Origin: Litorivivens sp041625575
Lineage (GTDB): Bacteria; Pseudomonadota; Gammaproteobacteria; Pseudomonadales; Spongiibacteraceae
Assembly: GCA_041625575.1 (NCBI GenBank)
Contig: JBFJTG010000014.1
Coordinates: forward strand, 1-45,973
Length of the DNA stretch: 45,973 nt
Direction of reading: 5' to 3'
This document shows positions 25,945 to 34,062 of the stretch, piece by piece; the stretch's first letter is position 1, and every line of letters begins with the position of its first letter. The notes beneath the pieces are model-generated. The model searched no databases. It saw only the letters and a program-made list of their open reading frames with translations, and was not told the origin of the DNA. A program made the translations under genes and the position numbers.

Positions 25945-26526
25945 CTATGACTGTGTGCGGGCGCGGGCGTCGAGTTTGGCCTTGCTAAAGCGTTCTTCCT
26001 TCAGACTGCGGGTTTTCTTTGTCCAGGCCTTTAGGTTGTTATTGGCCGCAGCCCCGTGTTCCGCCATCAGTGTGCTGTAATTGTTTACCCGGCAGGTGAT
26101 TTCAACCTGAATGCCGTTGGGGTCGTACATATAGACAGATTTCACGAAACCGTGATCAATCGGTCCGAGGCACGTTTTACCAGATTGGTTAATGTGAGAT
26201 TGCCAGGCTAACAGGGCCTCCTCAGAGTCGACCTCAAGGGCAATATGCATATCAAAACTGTCTTTGCGGGCAAAATCTGCTTCTTCGGAAATCGCGGGTT
26301 CGTCGAAAAAGGCTAAATAATTGCCGTCGCCCAGTTCGAAAAAAATATGCATGAAGTGTCGATTGCGGCCCAGGTTTTCACCGAAATCAATGTTTTCTTC
26401 AAAAGCCGCTGCGAGTTTTAGCCCCAGCACATCCTCGTAAAACCAGCGGGTTTGCTCGGCGTCACGGCAACGGTAAGCCGCGTGGTGGATGTTGCCCAGT
26501 GCGCTGAACTCGGGCGGGCTTGTCAT
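25945..26526 (-). CDS. VOC-superfamily protein (glyoxalase/dioxygenase-like)
   Basis: 193 aa with a pair of beta-alpha-beta-beta-beta modules. The first starts NIHHAAYRCRDAEQTRWFYEDVLGLKL, where the His is a likely metal ligand, and contains HIFFELGDGNYLAFFDEP. The second has DMHIALEVDSEEALLAW and ends VYMYDPNGIQVEITCRV with a Glu in the usual metal-ligand position. The His/Glu pattern allows a metal-dependent lyase, isomerase or extradiol dioxygenase; which one cannot be told. GAGGA precedes the ATG. It is the first gene of an operon with the alpha/beta hydrolase and is divergent from the acyl-CoA dehydrogenase gene. Confidence 0.86.
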   Translation of the reverse strand: MTSPPEFSALGNIHHAAYRCRDAEQTRWFYEDVLGLKLAAAFEENIDFGENLGRNRHFMHIFFELGDGNYLAFFDEPAISEEADFARKDSFDMHIALEVDSEEALLAWQSHINQSGKTCLGPIDHGFVKSVYMYDPNGIQVEITCRVNNYSTLMAEHGAAANNNLKAWTKKTRSLKEERFSKAKLDARARTQS

Positions 26527-26615
26527 CAGGGTTTCCTCGCAAGTTAGGGATTACGGGCTTTGGCTGAAATTTGCCATTCACTGTGGTCTGATGCTAGAAG
26601 TGATATAGCTACAAA

Positions 26616-26653
26616 GTCAATAATCTTGACAATAATTTGGTGGGCGGTGATAT
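26616..26653 (+). promoter_or_regulatory. Promoter with overlapping inverted repeat upstream of the acyl-CoA dehydrogenase gene
   Basis: A perfect -35 box TTGACA (26626-26631) with a -10-like TGATAT 16 bases later (26648-26653). The inverted repeat GTCAA-TAATC-TTGAC (26616-26630) covers the -35 box, a position where a bound repressor would block RNA polymerase. It lies in the gap between the divergent VOC and acyl-CoA dehydrogenase genes. Confidence 0.45.
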
Positions 26654-26697
26654 CGTAAGCGCGGGCTTAAAAATACTAATAAGGGAGGCTTACCTCT

Positions 26698-27897
26698 GTG
26701 GGCGATGCCAACTGGGTTGAACTTCGGGCCGCTCTCAAGGATTTTCTTGAGGAGCATATCTACCCTGCGGAGCCGGTTCTGCATGGGGCTGACAAGGCGC
26801 TGTCAGAGCAGCGTGTTAGCGAGTTAGCCATGCTGGCCAAGCAGAGGGGCCTTTGGGCCCTGGGTCACCCCAAGAGCCTTGGCGGGGGTGGAATGCCTTT
26901 CATGGAGTACGTATATCTCAACGAGATTATAGGTCGCTCCGAATACGCCCAGCGGGTTTTTGGTACCTACAGCCTGCAAGACTCCCTGATGCTGAACCAG
27001 TACGCGAGTGAAGAGCAGCGCGAGCGTTACTTGAAGCCTTTGGTTGCGGGGGATATTTGCCCGAGTTTTGCTATGACCGAGCCCGAGGTCGCCAGCTCAG
27101 ACCCGACTCAGCTGCAAACCCGCGCCGATTTGAAAAATGGCGAGTGGTGTATTCAGGGGCGGAAATGGTTTACCACGGGTGCTGATATTGCAGCCTACAC
27201 CACGGTCATGTGCCGCACGGAACCCGATGCCGCTCCTCACAGGGCCTTCAGCATGATTTTAGTGCCGACGGACACTCCCGGGTACCGGATTGTGCGTGAC
27301 ACACCGGTGCTGGGGATAGGCGGTGGACACTTCGAAGTTGCCTACGAGAACTTGCGTGTTCCCGAGAGTCATTTGCTAGGGGGGCGCGGCGAAGGTTTTC
27401 TAATTGCCCAGCGCCGGCTCGGCCCCGGGCGCATCTTTCATTGCATGCGTTGGCTGGGGCAGGCCCAAAGAGCTTTTGACTTAATGTGTAGGCGTCTGCA
27501 CGAACGCGAAGCTTTTGGCGGCTCCCTCGCAGAGAAGCAGCTCATGCAGCAGCATGTGTTTGACAGTCAACTTGAGATTCAGAGTTGCCGGCAAATGACC
27601 TTGCACGCAGCCAAGCAAATTGATCGGGGTGATGCGGCTCGTATCGAGATCGGCAGTATCAAGGTGGCCGGCGCGCGTATGTTACATAAGGTAATTGATC
27701 GGGCGATTCAGGTGTATGGCGCGGCGGGCCTCAGCGATGACACCCCCCTTAGCCGCATGTACCGGCATGCCCGCGAAGCGCGCATTTACGATGGCCCCGA
27801 CGAGGTACATATCCAGTCCGTTGCCAGACAGGTGCTTCGGCGTTATGCAGACAATGGGCCTGGTTATGATTTTAGTGAAGCTGATGGCGATAGCTGA
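26698..27897 (+). CDS. Acyl-CoA dehydrogenase (ACAD10/11-like group)
   Basis: 399 aa flavoprotein oxidising acyl-CoA esters at the alpha-beta bond. Typical segments are FAMTEPEVASSDPTQLQT (FAD/substrate region), KWFTTGADIA, GGHFEVAYENLRVPESHLLG, GPGRIFHCMRWLGQAQRA, and near the C-terminus IYDGPDEVHIQSVARQVLRRY. The start is a GTG at 26698 with GGGAGG about 11 bases upstream. The two following genes (phosphotransferase-like kinase and DUF6285) are a known companion set. In human ACAD10 and ACAD11 the same kinase-like and dehydrogenase domains are fused and act on 4-hydroxy fatty acids, so a hydroxyacyl-CoA substrate is a fair guess. Confidence 0.92.
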   Translation: MGDANWVELRAALKDFLEEHIYPAEPVLHGADKALSEQRVSELAMLAKQRGLWALGHPKSLGGGGMPFMEYVYLNEIIGRSEYAQRVFGTYSLQDSLMLNQYASEEQRERYLKPLVAGDICPSFAMTEPEVASSDPTQLQTRADLKNGEWCIQGRKWFTTGADIAAYTTVMCRTEPDAAPHRAFSMILVPTDTPGYRIVRDTPVLGIGGGHFEVAYENLRVPESHLLGGRGEGFLIAQRRLGPGRIFHCMRWLGQAQRAFDLMCRRLHEREAFGGSLAEKQLMQQHVFDSQLEIQSCRQMTLHAAKQIDRGDAARIEIGSIKVAGARMLHKVIDRAIQVYGAAGLSDDTPLSRMYRHAREARIYDGPDEVHIQSVARQVLRRYADNGPGYDFSEADGDS

Positions 27898-27927
27898 GCG
27901 CATCGCGCCGCGCGCGGCGAGGACGTT

Positions 27928-28926
27928 ATGAGCGATCTGGAACAAGAGCTCGGCAATTACTTGCGAGCCCAGCTGGCGCCATTGTTAGGCGAGCAGCTTG
28001 AGATCGAAGCGCTATCGCGCCTGACCGGCGGGGCTGCCGCTCAGACATGGGCGTTTATCGCGCGAACGGGCGATCTGTGCCAAGAATTGATCTTGAGGCT
28101 CGGCCAGGACGGTCAGCAATTTGGCGCTGCCTTGCCCAAAACCCGGGAGGCAGAATTGATTCGGGCCGCTCGCAGAGCTGGAGTGCTGGCACCAGAGGTC
28201 TTGCTTGGTTTGCCTTCGGGGAGTGATTTTGGTGAAGGTTTTATTATGCGGCGGGTGAATGGCGAAGCCTTGCCGCAGCGTATTCTGCGTGATCCCAAGT
28301 ATTCCCCGGTTCTGGGTAAGCTCACGAATCAATGTGCCACCAGTTTGGCGGCAATCCATGGCATTGCCCTTGACGGGAGAGTATCGCTCCCGCGCCTGGA
28401 CGCTCGGACTCAAATTGACTTGTATCGTGAATCCTATCGCGCCTATCCGCTGCAGTCGCCGGTACTAGACTATGCATTTCGATGGCTGGAACAGCGTGCT
28501 CGGCCCTCTGGCGCCGAGGCTGTGGTGCACGGAGATTTTCGTAATGGCAATCTGCTGATAGACGAACAGGGGATTACTGCTGTGCTCGATTGGGAATTGG
28601 CCCATATCGGCGACCCGATGGAAGATTTGGGCTGGCTGTGTGTGAACTCCTGGCGTTTTGGGCACCGCGATAAGCCGGTAGGGGGCTTTGGTCAGCGCGC
28701 TGAACTCTACGCCGCATACGAGGCCGCCGGAGGCGCAGCCGTTGATGCCGAAGCGGTCCACTACTGGGAAGTGTTCGGTACCTTGAAGTGGGCTGTAATA
28801 TGCCTTTATCAAGCTCATGTGCATATGAGCGGCAGAGAGTCTTCGTTAGAGCGCGCTGCCATTGGGCGGCGCGTATCGGAATGTGAAATTGATTTAATTG
28901 CCTTATTGAAAGGACAGCAACCATGA
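27928..28926 (+). CDS. Phosphotransferase family protein (APH fold; acyl-CoA dehydrogenase partner)
   Basis: 332 aa. The aminoglycoside-phosphotransferase/choline-kinase fold is shown by the Brenner motif HGDFRNGN (201-208) and the metal-binding LDWELAHIGDP with Asp221. The N-terminal lobe has LSRLTGGAAAQTWAF as its nucleotide loop. Its place right after an acyl-CoA dehydrogenase gene and before DUF6285 repeats the gene order seen in many proteobacteria and actinobacteria. It probably phosphorylates a hydroxylated acyl-CoA rather than an antibiotic. It starts 30 bases after the dehydrogenase and overlaps the next gene by four bases (ATGA). Confidence 0.9.
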   Translation: MSDLEQELGNYLRAQLAPLLGEQLEIEALSRLTGGAAAQTWAFIARTGDLCQELILRLGQDGQQFGAALPKTREAELIRAARRAGVLAPEVLLGLPSGSDFGEGFIMRRVNGEALPQRILRDPKYSPVLGKLTNQCATSLAAIHGIALDGRVSLPRLDARTQIDLYRESYRAYPLQSPVLDYAFRWLEQRARPSGAEAVVHGDFRNGNLLIDEQGITAVLDWELAHIGDPMEDLGWLCVNSWRFGHRDKPVGGFGQRAELYAAYEAAGGAAVDAEAVHYWEVFGTLKWAVICLYQAHVHMSGRESSLERAAIGRRVSECEIDLIALLKGQQP

Positions 28927-29312
28927 GCGAGTTTTATCCGCCGGCCGCTGATTTGCTAAGTGCCGTAAGTGAGTTTCTACAAGGCGATGTCGCTGCTGCC
29001 CTGACGGACAATGCCCTGCAGTTTAAACTGAAAATAGCAGTTAACGTTCTGGCAATCGTGCAGCGGGAAATCGTGCTAGGGCCTGCTAACGCAGAGGCAA
29101 AGAAGGAGACCTGGTCGGCGCTCTTAGGCGAGGAGGGGGGCTCACAAACTCTGCAAGTGCGTTTGAGTGAAGCCATTGCCGCCGGAAAGTTTGATGGAGG
29201 TGACAGTGAATTGTTGTCGGTGCTTGAAGCTCAAACTTTGCGGCAGCTGGCGATCGACAATCCCAAATATTCGACCTATCAGGCGCTGATAAACGACACC
29301 AGTGTTTTGTGA
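28923..29312 (+). CDS. DUF6285 domain protein
   Basis: 129 aa, helical and without transmembrane segments. PPAADLLSAVSEFL at the start and NALQFKLKIAVNVLAIVQREI in the middle are typical of the DUF6285 proteins that follow acyl-CoA dehydrogenase and APH-like kinase genes. Function unknown; constant association suggests a subunit or chaperone of that kinase/dehydrogenase pair. The start overlaps the kinase stop (ATGA), and the 3' end overlaps the convergent TetR gene by 34 bases. Confidence 0.85.
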   Translation: MSEFYPPAADLLSAVSEFLQGDVAAALTDNALQFKLKIAVNVLAIVQREIVLGPANAEAKKETWSALLGEEGGSQTLQVRLSEAIAAGKFDGGDSELLSVLEAQTLRQLAIDNPKYSTYQALINDTSVL

Positions 29313-29857
29313 ACTTGCAATTGCGCATTAACTTGTTCGGTAGACAGCGGCTCGATATCAAATATTTTTTTATGCAGCGGGGCAAGGGTGATATAGCCCA
29401 ATATCATGCAGTGAAATGTCATGACGGAAGGAATGCTAATCCACTCCTGGTCACTGTTTTTCGCTAGCTCCGTGATGTAACCGAAAAAAGGTTTGTACCA
29501 TTTTTCCGCGAGTATGGTCAGCGTCTCATCATTTGACAGTGTGGCATGCTGAATTAGCTTGGCCATGTTCGGGTTTTGGGCGTGGTTACTCAAAATCGTT
29601 GCGACTTGACGAAACATGTCTTCCGGCGATTCGCCGTGACTCATTTCCTTGATCACGTCGTGTAGCGGATCGAAGAGCCGAGCCAGAACACATTCGTAAA
29701 TGTGTAGTTTATTGCGATAGTGCTTGTAAACACCCGGTCCTCGAATTCCCACAACTTCGGCTATGTCTGTAATCGAGGTTGCGGCAAAACCATGCCGGGC
29801 AAAGAAGTCTTCTGCAACATCCAGAATTCTTTCTCTTGTATCTGTAGTGCGTCCCAT
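29279..29857 (-). CDS. TetR-family transcriptional regulator
   Basis: 192 aa. The N-terminal helix-turn-helix is FAATSITDIAEVVGIRGPGVYKHYRNK (24-50), where the Gly-Pro-Gly in the turn is typical of TetR regulators of fatty-acid and acyl-CoA genes. The remaining helices form the ligand domain. It converges on the DUF6285 gene with a 34-base overlap and is divergent from the HsaA-like flavoprotein gene, so it may control either neighbour. An acyl-CoA ligand is plausible but not shown. Confidence 0.9.
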   Translation of the reverse strand: MGRTTDTRERILDVAEDFFARHGFAATSITDIAEVVGIRGPGVYKHYRNKLHIYECVLARLFDPLHDVIKEMSHGESPEDMFRQVATILSNHAQNPNMAKLIQHATLSNDETLTILAEKWYKPFFGYITELAKNSDQEWISIPSVMTFHCMILGYITLAPLHKKIFDIEPLSTEQVNAQLQVHKTLVSFISA

Positions 29858-29897
29858 AAATTTTGTTCTTCCGGCTGAACTAGGTATGTAAAGAGCC

Positions 29898-29911
29898 GCT
29901 GTCTTAACAGC
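29898..29911. promoter_or_regulatory. Inverted repeat GCTGT-CTTA-ACAGC in the divergent TetR/flavoprotein gap
   Basis: 5-bp arms with a 4-base centre, about 40 bases upstream of the TetR start. A longer outer pair AGCCGC (29894-29899) and GCGGCT (29927-29932) brackets it. A possible TetR operator. Confidence 0.3.
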
Positions 29912-30021
29912 TTGTAATGCAAAAGGGCGGCTGAGTGATGAATTATAGTGCGCCGCGCATGTCGTTGTATCTCGTGTAACTATGCGTTTGTAAAGTAATT
30001 AATGCAACAAGGAGAAAGTCG

Positions 30022-31200
30022 ATGACAGTAAGCACATCTGCTGATGGACGCGCTATGGCAGCTTCGGTTGAAGCTATTGTTATGGCCAATGCGAGCAAAT
30101 CTGAACAAGAACGAACGCTCGTGCCAGAAGTGGTTGATGTGCTGTGGAAGTCCGGCCTGATGCGGTGGATGAACCCCAAAGTCGCGCATGGCAGTGAACC
30201 CGGCTTGCTGGAAATGTTGGATGTGTGGCAAGAATTGGCGCGGCAGGACGGATCTGTTGGCTGGATTGCCATAGCAAACTTCCCGTCGGCTGCCTTTGCG
30301 GCAGCGTATTTAAATGACGAAGGCTTCGATGAGGTTTTTGTAAAAAATGAGCATCGCGTCACAATGGGCGGCCAGTTTGCACCCAACGGTACGGCGGAAA
30401 AAGTCGAGGGCGGTTATCAGCTGAGCGGCGCATGGAATTTCGGCAGTGGCACCGGGCACTCCCAGTATGTCGTGGCCGGATTTATTCCGTTGGTGAGCGG
30501 TGAGATGATTATGGATGATCATACAGGCTTGCCGGATATGCAGGTGGCCGTGATTCCGCGGGAACAAATCACGTTCACTGATGGCTGGCATGTGCAGGGA
30601 TTAAAAGGCACGGGTAGCTACGATTACAATGTCGCCGATTTGTTTGTGCCGGAGCATCGAACGTTCCCCTTGTTTACGCGCAAGCCACACCGGGGTGGAC
30701 ACATTTACAAATTAGGTGTGATGCCCCTGACGGGGGCAGGCCATGCGGCTTGGGCATTGGGTGTTGCACGCTCGCAGCTCGATGACGTGCTACAAATGGC
30801 AAAGGAAAAAACCCGCATGGGTGACCCCACAACCCTATCCCACAAGTTGACGTTCCAACGTAATTTGGCTCATCACGAAGGTATGTGGCGAGCAGCGCGA
30901 GTGGGGGTTGTCGACGCTTTTACGCGTGTAGAGCGCGCCGTAGAGAGTGGCGAAGAGCTAAGCGTAGAGATGCGCCTGAACATGCGGTTATCGGCGACCT
31001 ATGCCACCGAGGCTTGCCGGGAAATATGTCAGTTTGTGCATTTGGCTGCAGGTACCACAGCTATACGTGAGGGCACGCGCTTGGAGCGAGGCTTTCGCGA
31101 CATGTATACCGGTACGCAGCATGCTTTCATTAACGAGCGCACCTATACCGAAGCCGCATCTGTAATGTTGGGGTTGATTAATGATAGTACGGCGCTATAA
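30022..31200 (+). CDS. Acyl-CoA dehydrogenase-fold flavin-dependent monooxygenase (HsaA-like)
   Basis: 392 aa. The fold is that of acyl-CoA dehydrogenases, but the sequence belongs to the group-D flavin hydroxylase type: SGLMRWMNPKVAHGSEPG, then DGSVGWIAIANF, KVEGGYQLSGAWNFGSGTGHSQYVVAGFI, GLKGTGSYDYNVADLFVPEHRTF, and the C-terminal FRDMYTGTQHAFINERTY. Relatives include HsaA of steroid ring degradation and hydroxylases of aromatic compounds, which need a separate flavin reductase; none is adjacent. AAGGAG precedes the ATG. It stands alone on this strand, opposite the TetR gene. The true substrate is unknown; a dehydrogenase activity is not excluded. Confidence 0.85.
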   Translation: MTVSTSADGRAMAASVEAIVMANASKSEQERTLVPEVVDVLWKSGLMRWMNPKVAHGSEPGLLEMLDVWQELARQDGSVGWIAIANFPSAAFAAAYLNDEGFDEVFVKNEHRVTMGGQFAPNGTAEKVEGGYQLSGAWNFGSGTGHSQYVVAGFIPLVSGEMIMDDHTGLPDMQVAVIPREQITFTDGWHVQGLKGTGSYDYNVADLFVPEHRTFPLFTRKPHRGGHIYKLGVMPLTGAGHAAWALGVARSQLDDVLQMAKEKTRMGDPTTLSHKLTFQRNLAHHEGMWRAARVGVVDAFTRVERAVESGEELSVEMRLNMRLSATYATEACREICQFVHLAAGTTAIREGTRLERGFRDMYTGTQHAFINERTYTEAASVMLGLINDSTAL

Positions 31201-31205
31201 GGTGG

Positions 31206-32111
31206 CTAAGCGTTATTCCATGCGTCGATGGTGACCGGCAATAAATAGAAAAAACCTAGTGTGCAGGCCACTGCCAGCAGACCGAAGCCGATAAATTGCC
31301 AGCGGTAGCGACGACTCAAGTCTTTGGGTTCGCTGGTTGATATCACAAAGGGTTGGCCGCGCGCAGGGCTGTAACTCATCACATTGACCGGTGTGTGGTC
31401 ATAATTGTCACGTACCTTTTTCGCCGCCTCTGCCTGTGCATCGATCCGCACTTTTTCCCACTCCTGTATATCAATTTCGCCATTGCCGTCACGGTCATAC
31501 TTTGCAACCAGTGCGTCGTAGTCCTGTTTCCATTGATTGATCAAGGTGTTCATGGAAGTTTTTGTTTGATCAGCGGCGGAGGGAGGGTGCACTGTTTCGA
31601 AATGACCCAGGGCGTAAATGGGATCGCCGGCGTGTATGCGCGTTTCTGTATAGCGATACCGACGATTGAATATCCCGCTGCTTGTCGTTGATGTTGGATG
31701 GCGGCTGCTGCCATACCATACCTTTTTTGTATGTGTGCTGACATCGGCACGGTCGGGGTGAATAAAGCAATAGCCGGTATCGTCGTTGAACAGAATCGGA
31801 GCTCTACTGGTGCCTTTTTCTATTGTCTTCCACGAGCTATTTTTACCGTTGCTGGTGTATTTTTCTATTTCAAAGCTAAACCAGACGCAGCGGCTGCCTG
31901 TGAGTTTTGCGTGTAATACTTCGTTGTCCTGATTGGATTCACTACGGCCGACAATTTCGATATAGCCCTGATGCGCCGAACGTATCTTCGAGGTGGGGGT
32001 GTCTTCTATAAGTCGGGCAACTTTTAAACTCTTAAAGCAAGCGAACCAGCTGAACACACCAAAGCCTAAGGCGAAAATTTCCGTCCAGATTAGGTCGCTA
32101 AAACTCTCCAT
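31206..32111 (-). CDS. Membrane GIDE-domain protein with an inserted EF-hand
   Basis: 301 aa. One membrane segment near the N-terminus (about 8-26) and one near the C-terminus (about 272-292) frame a domain like GIDE/MUL1: GYIEIVGRSES, then LTGSRCVWFSFEIEKY, SWKTIEKGTSRAPILFNDDTGYCFIHPD, RYTETRIHAGDPIYALGHFE. Eukaryotic GIDE proteins are membrane E3 ubiquitin ligases; this one has no RING domain, so that activity is not implied. Residues 206-217 are a complete calcium-binding EF-hand loop (Asp206, Asp208, Asn210, Glu212, Asp214, Glu217). It starts 6 bases after the lemA stop, with little ribosome-binding sequence, so it is probably coupled to lemA. Confidence 0.83.
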   Translation of the reverse strand: MESFSDLIWTEIFALGFGVFSWFACFKSLKVARLIEDTPTSKIRSAHQGYIEIVGRSESNQDNEVLHAKLTGSRCVWFSFEIEKYTSNGKNSSWKTIEKGTSRAPILFNDDTGYCFIHPDRADVSTHTKKVWYGSSRHPTSTTSSGIFNRRYRYTETRIHAGDPIYALGHFETVHPPSAADQTKTSMNTLINQWKQDYDALVAKYDRDGNGEIDIQEWEKVRIDAQAEAAKKVRDNYDHTPVNVMSYSPARGQPFVISTSEPKDLSRRYRWQFIGFGLLAVACTLGFFYLLPVTIDAWNNA

Positions 32112-32117
32112 GGGCTA

Positions 32118-32690
32118 TTAGCTGAAAAGCGATTTTATATTGACGTCTTTTAGCTCTTCATCGCTAAATTCCAGAAGCTCAAAGGCGCCGAAATTCAGGA
32201 ATCGGGCGATAAGCACGTCCGGGAACTGCTCAATACGAACATTGTTATTGTTCACGGCCTCGTTATAGGATTCGCGACGATCGGCAATGCTGTTTTCCAA
32301 ACCGCTGATACGTTGTTGCAAGTGCTGAAAGGAGGCGTCTGCTTTGAGCTCCGGGTAATTTTCTGCGAGCGCGAATAGATTCCCCAAGCCTGCACGCAGG
32401 CCGGTCTCGGCTTGGCCGAGTGCTTTCATGTCGCCCTTGACTTGGGCTTTGGCGACCATTGAACGCGCCTGGATAACCTTTTCCAGTGTCTCTTGTTCGT
32501 ATTGCATGTACTGCTTGCAGGTTTCAACCAGCTTGGGCAATTCGTCGTGGCGCTGTTTGAGCAAGACGTCTATGTTGGCAAGGTGCTTGGATACGGAGTG
32601 CTTCAGATTTACCAGGCCATTGTAGATGGTTACCGCATACATCATTAAGAATGCGGCTATTACCAGCGTGATTATGCTGCTCATATCCAT
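32118..32690 (-). CDS. lemA: LemA family protein
   Basis: 190 aa from the ATG at 32690, which has AGGA eight bases upstream. One N-terminal membrane helix (about 5-20) is followed by a long helical cytoplasmic or periplasmic domain with the LemA pattern: YNGLVNLKHSVSKHLANIDVLLKQRHDELPKLVETCKQYM, then QAETGLRAGLGNLFALAENYPELKADASF, NSIADRRESYNEAVNNNNVRIEQFPDVLIARFLNF. LemA proteins are widespread and poorly understood. Here it is paired with the GIDE-EF-hand gene rather than with the TPM-domain protein often found beside it. Confidence 0.94.
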   Translation of the reverse strand: MDMSSIITLVIAAFLMMYAVTIYNGLVNLKHSVSKHLANIDVLLKQRHDELPKLVETCKQYMQYEQETLEKVIQARSMVAKAQVKGDMKALGQAETGLRAGLGNLFALAENYPELKADASFQHLQQRISGLENSIADRRESYNEAVNNNNVRIEQFPDVLIARFLNFGAFELLEFSDEELKDVNIKSLFS

Positions 32691-32854
32691 GGCGAGAGTC
32701 CTTTGGTTTGTTATTGTGCCAAGAAGTATCGCAAGGCCGGATGCGCGAATCAATTCGGAGCTAGCTGCGCTCACCGCACAGCTAAGCTTAATTTATGGAA
32801 GCAAACTTCGGCCGAGCTCGTTGCAGAGGAAAGCTGATCGCCGCAATTGGCTTG

Positions 32855-33874
32855 CTACACTCGCAGCCAATCGGGTACGGGCAGTTCCATTTGCTCGAGA
32901 AACACCGGGTTGTAGAGCTTGCTCTTGTAGCGATCGCCGTAGTCACAGAGTATCGTCACAATGGTGTGGCCCGGGCCAAGTTCCTCAGCCATGCGAACCG
33001 CGCCCGCGATATTAATGGCGGATGATCCGCCCAGGCACAGGCCTTCGTGGCGCAAGATCTGAAAAATATGCGGCAGTGCTTCGGCGTCACTTATCTGAAA
33101 TGGCATGTCGATTTCGCAATCCTTCAGATTGCCGGTAATAAAGCTAATGCCGATGCCTTCGGCAATCGAGCGCCCCTCACCCTTGAGTTCGCCGTTCACA
33201 AAGTGATTGAACAGGGCTGATCCCATTGGGTCTGCCAAACCAATCTTGACTGCCGGATTGCGCTCACGCAGTGCTGCTGCGGTGCCGGCGAGCGTGCCAC
33301 CTGTGCCGACGGCGCAAATAAACCCGTCGACTTTGCCATCAGTCTGCTCCCAAATCTCGGCGCCGGTGGTTTGGTAATGAATATCGCGGTTGGCCGTGTT
33401 ATCAAATTGGCGTGCCCAGACAGCGCCATGTTCGTTTTTTTGGTCCAGCTCTTTGGCGAGCCGCTCGGCGGTGTGAATATAGTGGTTGGGATCATCGTAG
33501 CTGGTGGCCTTCACAAGCCGTAAATCGGCACCATAGAGATCCAGCAGGCCGATCTTCTCGCGGCTTAATGATTGCGGCATAACGACAACAGACTGATAGC
33601 CCAGTGAATTGGCGAGTAGCGTTATGCCGATACCGGTATTGCCCGCCGTGCCTTCGACGATAGTGCCGCCGGGGCGCAGCTCGCCGCTGGCTTCGGCGGC
33701 TCGCACAATTCCCAGTGCGGTGCGGTCTTTGACTGAGCCGCCAGGGTTAAGAAATTCAGCCTTACCGTAAATATTGCAGCCGGTCGCTTCCGAAGCAGCT
33801 CTCAAATAGACCAGGGGCGTATTGCCGATAAGGTCGGCAAAACCCTTATTTTGGGGTGACGTTGGGTGGGACAT
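32855..33874 (-). CDS. Cysteine synthase A-like PLP-dependent enzyme (cysK-like)
   Basis: 339 aa. PLP-lysine Lys49 sits in NPGGSVKDRTA (43-53), the substrate loop is GTAGNTG (75-81, with Ala in place of the usual Ser), and the phosphate-binding GTGGTLAGT follows, with LCDYGDRY near the C-terminus. It makes cysteine from O-acetylserine and sulfide or does a related beta-replacement. The start at 33874 (MSHPTSPQ) has GGAG six bases before it. The loop change and length suggest a paralogue of the main CysK. It is divergent from the ECF sigma factor gene, separated by 188 bases. Confidence 0.88.
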   Translation of the reverse strand: MSHPTSPQNKGFADLIGNTPLVYLRAASEATGCNIYGKAEFLNPGGSVKDRTALGIVRAAEASGELRPGGTIVEGTAGNTGIGITLLANSLGYQSVVVMPQSLSREKIGLLDLYGADLRLVKATSYDDPNHYIHTAERLAKELDQKNEHGAVWARQFDNTANRDIHYQTTGAEIWEQTDGKVDGFICAVGTGGTLAGTAAALRERNPAVKIGLADPMGSALFNHFVNGELKGEGRSIAEGIGISFITGNLKDCEIDMPFQISDAEALPHIFQILRHEGLCLGGSSAINIAGAVRMAEELGPGHTIVTILCDYGDRYKSKLYNPVFLEQMELPVPDWLRV

Positions 33875-34014
33875 ACAGCTCTCCAGACATTCAGCCGTCA
33901 TGGTAGCCTTGTCGTTATGGCGAAGGCAACGGCCCCGGAGCGTGTGGAGCCTGTTTGGTGTCGCTGGCGTCGTTTATATGCTCTACTTTAGGGAAGAAAA
34001 ATACGCGCAGCGCC

Positions 34015-34043
34015 TGATCTGATTAGCGAAAAGCGGCGTACAG
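34015..34043 (+). promoter_or_regulatory. Candidate autoregulated ECF promoter upstream of the sigma/chrR operon
   Basis: TGATCT (34015-34020) resembles the TGATCC -35 box of RpoE-ChrR (ECF11) promoters, followed by GCGTACAG (34036-34043), whose CGTA core resembles the -10 region. Start of transcription would fall just before the ribosome-binding site at 34052. The -10 match is partial. Confidence 0.38.
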
Positions 34044-34062
34044 TAATCATCAAGGAGTACGA

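Noticed and set aside
27928..28926. Antibiotic (aminoglycoside) resistance gene
   Set aside because: The fold is that of an aminoglycoside phosphotransferase, but its place between an acyl-CoA dehydrogenase and DUF6285 marks the acyl-CoA metabolism subgroup.
31206..32111. Bacterial ubiquitin ligase
   Set aside because: The GIDE-like region is present, but there is no RING domain and no ubiquitin-like gene nearby.
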